The notes beneath the pieces were generated by a model. That model had not been told where the DNA came from, made no database searches, and worked only from the letters and a program-made list of their open reading frames with translations. The translations under genes were made by a program, and so were the position numbers. A stretch of DNA of 10,058 nucleotides from Synergistaceae bacterium (GTDB taxonomy: Bacteria > Synergistota > Synergistia > Synergistales > Aminobacteriaceae), in assembly GCA_031273365.1 (NCBI GenBank), contig JAISSA010000024.1, positions 1 to 10,058 of the forward strand. The letters run 5' to 3'. Each line of letters starts with the position of its first letter. Positions within the stretch are counted from its first letter, which is position 1. This document shows, one piece after another, positions 6,611 to 10,058 of the stretch.

Positions 6611-7343
6611 GGAAGAAGGTACTCCTTCGCCTGTTCCTGCAAAACCGCAAAAGGTATCTCTCGAGAAGCGGCTTGAAAAAGAGGCTCCGCAACTGGTGTC
6701 GCTTGCCAAACCGCTCAGGGTGTCGCTTGAAAAGCATAAGCTTACCGACGTTATCGCGCAGGTTGCATTGCTGATCGATATTTCCGGTTCAATGACGTCA
6801 TCTTTCAAGAGCGGCGCGGTACAAAGGGTTATCGACAAAATCGTCCCGCTTGCAATGGAATTCGACGATAATAGTGAATTTGAACTGTGGTATTTTGGAG
6901 ATCGCTGCAGACGAATGGATTCTGTAACAGTACAGAACTATCAACGCGCTGCTCAAAATTGGAAAAAAGTGATGCGTGATTGCGGTGGCGGAACAAACCT
7001 CGCCCCCGCTGTCGAAGAAGTTGTGAATGAATACAAACGTGGGAGCTTGCCTGCGTACGTTCTCTGCATAACAGATGGCGAAACCAGCAATGGCGCAAGG
7101 GTGAAGGGTATGATTAAAGATGCGTCGGCTTACCCGATTTTTTGGCAGTTTATAGGCATCGGTGGAAGTTCTTATGGCATTTTAGAGGATTTGGATACTA
7201 TGAGAGGCCGGAAGGTGGACAATGCAAATTTCTTTTCACTTGACGACATAGACCGAATCGACAACACGGAATTGTATTCCAGAATGCTGTCAGAGTTTCC
7301 TCAGTGGCTAAAAGAAGCCAGGAGGGCAGGAATACTCCGATAA
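6102..7343 (+). CDS. terF: TerF-like protein: TerD domain fused to von Willebrand A domain
   Basis: The ATG at 6102 follows GAGGAGG (6086-6092) with 9 nt spacing; an upstream TTG-type extension to 6039 is rejected because it adds an unrelated basic peptide absent from the sister gene. The 413-residue product has an N-terminal TerD-type domain (about 1-168: FGVDVNDKLSDESYMIFYNQ, then VVAAEIYKKDVWRISCAASGFNGG). A linker with three VSLEK/VSLAK-like units follows (about 183-213). The C-terminal vWA domain (about 220-413) carries an intact MIDAS metal site: D226-x-S228-x-S230, T298 in GGGTNLAP, and D325 in ITDGE. This is the TerF architecture. TerD domains bind Ca2+, and the vWA domain should bind a divalent metal and a protein partner within the tellurite/stress complex. 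It is the first gene of the ter cluster, 34 nt before terA. Cytoplasmic; no signal peptide. Confidence 0.88.
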   Translation: MATTMQRGFRDRLEKYIDVSSDLAVEMHVDGTSEYDCCCFGVDVNDKLSDESYMIFYNQTRSPGGEIVMTRNGGTAIFTISLNRLPSKINKLVFTANIDGAGTMGDIKSFTSSVRQSGTEALRLDMSGANFSSEKAIVAAEIYKKDVWRISCAASGFNGGLSDLLKAYGGEEGTPSPVPAKPQKVSLEKRLEKEAPQLVSLAKPLRVSLEKHKLTDVIAQVALLIDISGSMTSSFKSGAVQRVIDKIVPLAMEFDDNSEFELWYFGDRCRRMDSVTVQNYQRAAQNWKKVMRDCGGGTNLAPAVEEVVNEYKRGSLPAYVLCITDGETSNGARVKGMIKDASAYPIFWQFIGIGGSSYGILEDLDTMRGRKVDNANFFSLDDIDRIDNTELYSRMLSEFPQWLKEARRAGILR

Positions 7344-7361
7344 GCTGTCTTTGATCACTGA

Positions 7362-7886
7362 CGAGGAGGCGAATGAGATGGCGGCGACTATGCAACGCGG
7401 ATTCCGTGATAAACTGGAGAAGTACGTCGATGTATCATCTGATTTGGCGGTTGAAATGCACGTCGACGGCACTTCTGAGTATGACTGCTGTTGTTTTGGC
7501 GTCGATGTCAACGACAAGCTCTCTGACGAGTCATATATGATTTTTTACAATCAGACCCGCTCCCCGGGCGGTGAAATCGTTATGACGCGAAATGGCGGAA
7601 CTGCAATTTTTACGATCAGCCTGAACCGGTTGCCGTCGAAAATCAACAAACTGGTTTTCACGGCAAATATCGACGGCGCGGGAACGATGGGCAATATCAA
7701 ATCATTTACGTCCTCGGTCAGGCAGAGCGGAACGGAAGCGTTGCGTTTGGAGATGTCCGGTACAGGTTTCTCGTCCGAGAAAGCGATTGTCGCCGCCGAG
7801 ATATATAAGAAAGATGTGTGGCGTATATCCTGTGTGGCGAGTGGATTTAATGGCGGCCTGTCCGATTTGCTCAAAGCATACGGCGG
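7362..7886 (+). repeat. Direct repeat, copy 2: RBS plus N-terminal TerD domain of terA
   Basis: This is the second copy of the 6085-6610 segment. Differences are clustered at the first 20 codons and near the codons for SGANFSS/SGTGFSS; the middle is almost unchanged even at third positions. The two genes diverge completely after the A-Y-G-G segment ending the domain. Confidence 0.85.
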
Positions 7887-8544
7887 CGCAGAGGCGACTC
7901 CACCGCCAGCCCCTGTAATCGCAGGTAAACAGGGTTCCCCTAAAATTGACCTTAAAAAGGTCGAGTTGAGTAAGGGGCAAAAGGTCAATCTTGAGAAGCC
8001 ACGCGGGGTTTCATTAGGTGAAATCGTGTGTAACCTCAACTGGACGCAAAAAGGGAAGTCGGGGTTCCTGGGAAAGGCAAAATCCATTGATTTAGACCTT
8101 GCGTGCCTGTATGAACTCAGGAACGGGAATAAAGGTGTGGTGCAGGCATTAGGCAATGCTTTTGGCAGTTTATCAGCGCCGCCTTATATTGCGCTCGATG
8201 GCGATGACCGCACAGGCAGTTCGGCGGCAGGAGAAACATTGCGCATCAACGGTGCGAAACTATCAGAAATCAAACGTGTATTGGTTTTCACGTTTATCTA
8301 TGAGGGCGTTGCGAATTGGCGTGAAGCTGATGCGGTGGTGACTCTTTCCACTCCCAACTCGCCCGATATAGTCGTTCGGCTTGATGAATACGGTTCGTCG
8401 CAGCCCCATTGCGCCATAGCCATGTTGGAAAATATAAATAACGAAACATTTTCCGTTGAAAAACTCGTGCAATTCTATAACGGTCACGAGAAACTTGACA
8501 ACGCGTACAACTGGGGTATGCGGTGGACTGTCGGACGCAAGTAA
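7378..8544 (+). CDS. terA: TerA-like tellurium resistance / stress protein
   Basis: The ATG at 7378 follows GAGGAGG (7363-7369) with 8 nt spacing. The 388-residue product has two domains. Residues about 1-168 are a TerD-type domain nearly identical to that of the preceding TerF-like protein. After a linker rich in K-V-E-L-S-K-G-Q-K-type units (about 195-215, resembling the start of classical TerD proteins), residues about 218-388 form the characteristic TerA domain: IDLDLACLYEL (237-247), QALGNAFGS, ALDGDDRTG (272-280), VLVFTFIYEGVANW (301-314), RLDEYG and a final NWGMRW-x-VGRK. The acidic clusters are typical of Ca2+ binding in this family. TerA works with other Ter proteins near the membrane in tellurite, phage or general stress tolerance; the exact chemistry is unknown. 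It follows terF by 34 nt and so shares its transcript. Length matches usual TerA. Confidence 0.9.
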   Translation: MAATMQRGFRDKLEKYVDVSSDLAVEMHVDGTSEYDCCCFGVDVNDKLSDESYMIFYNQTRSPGGEIVMTRNGGTAIFTISLNRLPSKINKLVFTANIDGAGTMGNIKSFTSSVRQSGTEALRLEMSGTGFSSEKAIVAAEIYKKDVWRISCVASGFNGGLSDLLKAYGGAEATPPPAPVIAGKQGSPKIDLKKVELSKGQKVNLEKPRGVSLGEIVCNLNWTQKGKSGFLGKAKSIDLDLACLYELRNGNKGVVQALGNAFGSLSAPPYIALDGDDRTGSSAAGETLRINGAKLSEIKRVLVFTFIYEGVANWREADAVVTLSTPNSPDIVVRLDEYGSSQPHCAIAMLENINNETFSVEKLVQFYNGHEKLDNAYNWGMRWTVGRK

Positions 8545-8546
8545 AT

Positions 8547-8570
8547 CTATCGGGCTATCGGGCTATCGAG
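8547..8570 (+). repeat. Octamer tandem repeat next to the truncated ter gene
   Basis: CTATCGGG, CTATCGGG and CTATCGAG follow each other at 8547-8554, 8555-8562 and 8563-8570. They begin 2 nt after the terA stop codon and end where recognisable TerD-family coding sequence starts, so they occupy the breakpoint of the damaged gene. Confidence 0.8.
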
Positions 8571-8761
8571 AATGTCCGCAATGCGTACATTCGTATACCG
8601 AATTCATTCGGTATGACTCAGGGGAAGATTTCTCTGCCGAAACTGCGGTAATCGTCGCTGAACTGTACCGCAATGGCGCTGAATGGAAGTTCAAGGCCAT
8701 TGGCAGCGGTTTTGCAGGAGACCTGAAAGCACTGCGCGGAAATTTCGGCGTTGGCGTGTAA
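8568..8761 (+). pseudogene. Truncated and frameshifted TerD-family gene (3' remnant)
   Basis: Only the last third of a TerD-family protein remains. In one frame 8568-8597 reads E-N-V-R-N-A-Y-I-R-I, matching the MVSNAFVRL segment of the downstream TerD protein. In another frame 8597-8761 reads T-E-F-I-R-Y-D-x-G-E-D-F, then E-L-Y-R-N-G-A-E-W-K-F and G-S-G-F-A-G-D-L, ending with stop TAA. About six residues expected between the two parts are missing, so there is a small deletion with a frameshift, and roughly the first 120 codons are gone. It differs considerably from the intact downstream gene, so it is the remains of a distinct paralogue (terE or terZ type) and not a recent copy. No ribosome site or start suited to this fragment is seen. 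An open frame runs into it from the end of terA but that looks incidental. Confidence 0.75.
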
Positions 8762-8780
8762 AATAAAAGGAGGACAAACA

Positions 8781-9359
8781 ATGGCAATCAATCTGCAAAA
8801 AGGTCAAAAAGTTGAGCTCACCAAGGGCAACGCATCGCTTAAGCAGGTCCTTGTCGGACTCGGTTGGGACACGAACAAGTACGACGGAGGTTTTGACTTC
8901 GACCTCGATGCGTCCGCGTTCCTGTGCGGTGAGAACGGCAAAGTTCAGGCGGATGCGGACTTTGTGTTCTATGGCAATCAGAAGCACTCGAGCGGTTCGG
9001 TCTGGTCGCACGGAGACAACCTTACGGGTGCAGGCGATGGTGATGACGAGCAAATCTCTGTCATTTTGGACAAGGTTCCCGCGAATGTCCAGAAGATTGC
9101 TTTTACCGTCACAATTTACGAGGCTGAAAAGCGTGGACAAAACTTCGGAATGGTTTCAAACGCTTTTGTGCGTCTTGCTGACGAAGCGACAGGCGCCGAA
9201 CTGATTCGCTATGACCTCGGCGAAGATTTCTCTGTGGAAACAGCTGTTGTCGTCGGAGAAGTTTATCGTAACGGAGCGGAATGGAAATTCAACGCTATCG
9301 GAAGCGGTTTTGCGGGCGGCCTTGCTGCACTGTGCGGTAACTTCGGCGTAAACGTATAA
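8781..9359 (+). CDS. terD: TerD-family Ca2+-binding stress protein
   Basis: ATG at 8781 is preceded by AAGGAGG (8767-8773), 7 nt away, the best ribosome site in the window. The 192-residue product has the classic full-length TerD/TerE plan: MAINLQKGQKVELTKGN at the N-terminus, GLGWDTNKYDGGFDFDLDASAF (27-47), DADFVFYGN, HGDNLTGAGDGDDEQI (78-92), KIAFTVTIYEAEKRGQNFG and the C-terminal GSGFAGGLAAL-x-GNFGVNV. The many aspartates at 35-43 and 79-90 are those that coordinate Ca2+ in TerD-type proteins. TerD proteins are cytoplasmic and associate with TerC at the membrane in tellurite and stress response. Whether it is TerD, TerE or TerZ in strict orthology cannot be told by eye. It follows the broken paralogue by 19 nt and is convergent with the next gene. 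Confidence 0.93.
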   Translation: MAINLQKGQKVELTKGNASLKQVLVGLGWDTNKYDGGFDFDLDASAFLCGENGKVQADADFVFYGNQKHSSGSVWSHGDNLTGAGDGDDEQISVILDKVPANVQKIAFTVTIYEAEKRGQNFGMVSNAFVRLADEATGAELIRYDLGEDFSVETAVVVGEVYRNGAEWKFNAIGSGFAGGLAALCGNFGVNV

Positions 9360-9379
9360 TCGAATAATCGAACAATCGG
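9356..9379 (+). repeat. Octamer tandem repeat at the terD stop codon
   Basis: ATAATCGA, ATAATCGA and ACAATCGG follow each other at 9356-9363, 9364-9371 and 9372-9379. The first copy overlaps the terD stop codon TAA (9357-9359). Unit length, copy number and the ATCG core match the repeat at 8547-8570. Confidence 0.75.
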
Positions 9380-9381
9380 GC

Positions 9382-9413
9382 AGGAGGCCGCTCATTGACT
9401 GGACGGCCGTCCT
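9382..9413. terminator. Hairpin between convergent terD and nrdG, possible terminator
   Basis: AGGAGGCCG (9382-9390) pairs with CGGCCGTCCT (9404-9413) with one bulged base and a 13-nt loop. A second inverted repeat (CCGAAC 9423-9428 / GTTCGG 9443-9448) follows. Neither has a T-tract, but the position between two convergent genes suits transcription end on both strands. Confidence 0.4.
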
Positions 9414-9478
9414 CCCGCACCACCGAACGTCCGTATCCGGCGGTTCGGCAACTTCAGTGCTGTCCGCACAGAGCGTCT

Positions 9479-9970
9479 TCACGTCCGGCTCCCCTGTGCC
9501 AGAGGATTGAGCGACTGGCGCAGGTCGATCATGCGCTGGTTGGACGAGCCCCGGAAGGGCAGGAGGTCGCTTTTCAGAGCCGCCTCGAAGCGGCCGTCCA
9601 CGAGAACGTCCGTCGCCTCCAGCAGACGCCGCCATCCCGGTTCCGCCCGGGCCCAAATCTCCTCGTATCGCCAGCCCGTGTAGGTGACGACGTCGTAGCC
9701 CCGCTCATGGGCGCTTTCAGCCAGCACGGCAAAAACCTCCGCCTGCTCGAAGGGATCGCCCCCGGAAAGCGTGATCCCGTCCAAAAGGGGATTGGTCGCC
9801 ATACGCCGCATAATCTCCCCGACCTCCATTGGAAACCCTCCGTCGAACGGGTGCGTCTGAGGGTTGTGACAGCCCGGGCATCGATGCCGGCAGCCCTGCG
9901 CGAACACGACAAACCGCAGCCCCGGCCCGTCCACACAGGACTCCTCGACGATCCCCGACAGACGCAGCAA
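9479..9970 (-). CDS. nrdG: Anaerobic ribonucleoside-triphosphate reductase activating protein (radical SAM)
   Basis: The 163-residue minus-strand product has the NrdG plan: V-D-G-P-G (13-17), the radical-SAM cluster motif C27-x3-C31-x2-C34 (CRHRCPGC) followed by HNP-x-TH, and S-G-G-D-P (69-73) with F-E-Q, used for S-adenosylmethionine binding. NrdG binds a [4Fe-4S] cluster and uses S-adenosylmethionine to form the glycyl radical on NrdD, which reduces ribonucleotides without oxygen. The start is TTG at 9970; no ATG or GTG is available in frame nearby upstream, and the family normally begins just before the GIVEES-x-VDGPG segment. The ribosome site is poor (AAGGGG about 15 nt upstream), so the start could lie a little further upstream. 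It does not belong with the ter genes: it converges on them and has the higher G+C of the flanks. NrdD is not in the window and could lie beyond the right edge. Confidence 0.9.
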   Translation of the reverse strand: MLRLSGIVEESCVDGPGLRFVVFAQGCRHRCPGCHNPQTHPFDGGFPMEVGEIMRRMATNPLLDGITLSGGDPFEQAEVFAVLAESAHERGYDVVTYTGWRYEEIWARAEPGWRRLLEATDVLVDGRFEAALKSDLLPFRGSSNQRMIDLRQSLNPLAQGSRT

Positions 9971-9986
9971 AACACGCGTTTCGATC

Positions 9987-10011
9987 CCCTTGAGAGAGCC
10001 AGGCTCAAGGG
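9987..10011. promoter_or_regulatory. Hairpin in the leader region of nrdG
   Basis: An 8-bp perfect stem (CCCTTGAG 9987-9994, CTCAAGGG 10004-10011) with a 9-nt loop lies 17 nt upstream of the nrdG start. Read on the minus strand, the AAGGGG that could serve as ribosome site is in the stem, so folding could limit translation; equally it could mark the end of an upstream unit. No T-tract is present. Confidence 0.35.
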
Positions 10012-10020
10012 AGCTAAGCT

Positions 10021-10058
10021 CAGGGGGGCCGAGCCCCAGAGGGTCAGGGGACTGAGAA
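10021..10058 (+). repeat. Partial copy of the dispersed G/C-rich repeat, cut by the window edge
   Basis: GGGTCAGGGGAC (10041-10052) is identical to 93-104, and GAGCCCCA (10031-10038) matches the second hairpin at 136-143 (both read GAGCCCCA). The order of the two blocks is reversed relative to the left copy. The element continues beyond the window. Confidence 0.55.

Overview
The window looks like chromosome of a diderm (LPS-bearing), GC-rich, probably anaerobic bacterium. The envelope genes, the compact LptD and an anaerobic-type NrdG would fit a member of the Synergistota. That assignment is an inference from general resemblance, not from a marker gene.

Layout. (1) Positions 1-242 hold no gene. 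They carry a G/C-rich palindromic element with T-tracts on both sides, probably a bidirectional terminator and one copy of a dispersed repeat, followed by a good promoter. (2) Positions 243-4922 are a tight plus-strand operon for the cell envelope: two exported proteins of unknown function, then an LptC-like protein and an LptD-like protein with an N-terminal OstA domain. The last pair overlaps. (3) Positions 5051-5998 encode a WYL-domain transcription regulator with its own short promoter region, ended by a small hairpin with a T-tract. (4) Positions 6102-9359 are a tellurium-resistance/stress (ter) cluster: TerF-like (TerD domain plus von Willebrand A), TerA-like, the broken 3' end of another TerD-family gene, and an intact TerD-family protein. 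This stretch is visibly richer in A+T than the envelope genes and is probably an acquired cassette. (5) Positions 9479-9970 on the minus strand encode an anaerobic ribonucleotide-reductase activase (NrdG type), convergent with terD. The right edge contains part of the same repeat family seen at the left edge.

How the genes work together. The envelope operon would carry lipopolysaccharide from the inner membrane (LptC) to the outer membrane (LptD), with two co-transcribed exported partners of unknown role. The ter genes encode Ca2+-binding TerD-domain proteins and a MIDAS-type vWA protein, expected to form a stress-response assembly under the envelope. The membrane partner TerC, as well as TerB and the usual biosynthetic genes, are absent from this window. 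The WYL regulator immediately upstream is the obvious candidate controller.

The most unusual signals are the near-identical N-terminal halves of TerF and TerA including their ribosome-binding sites, the decayed ter gene whose truncated end is next to an octamer tandem repeat, a similar octamer repeat after terD, and several perfect 12-bp tandem duplications at the 5' ends of genes.
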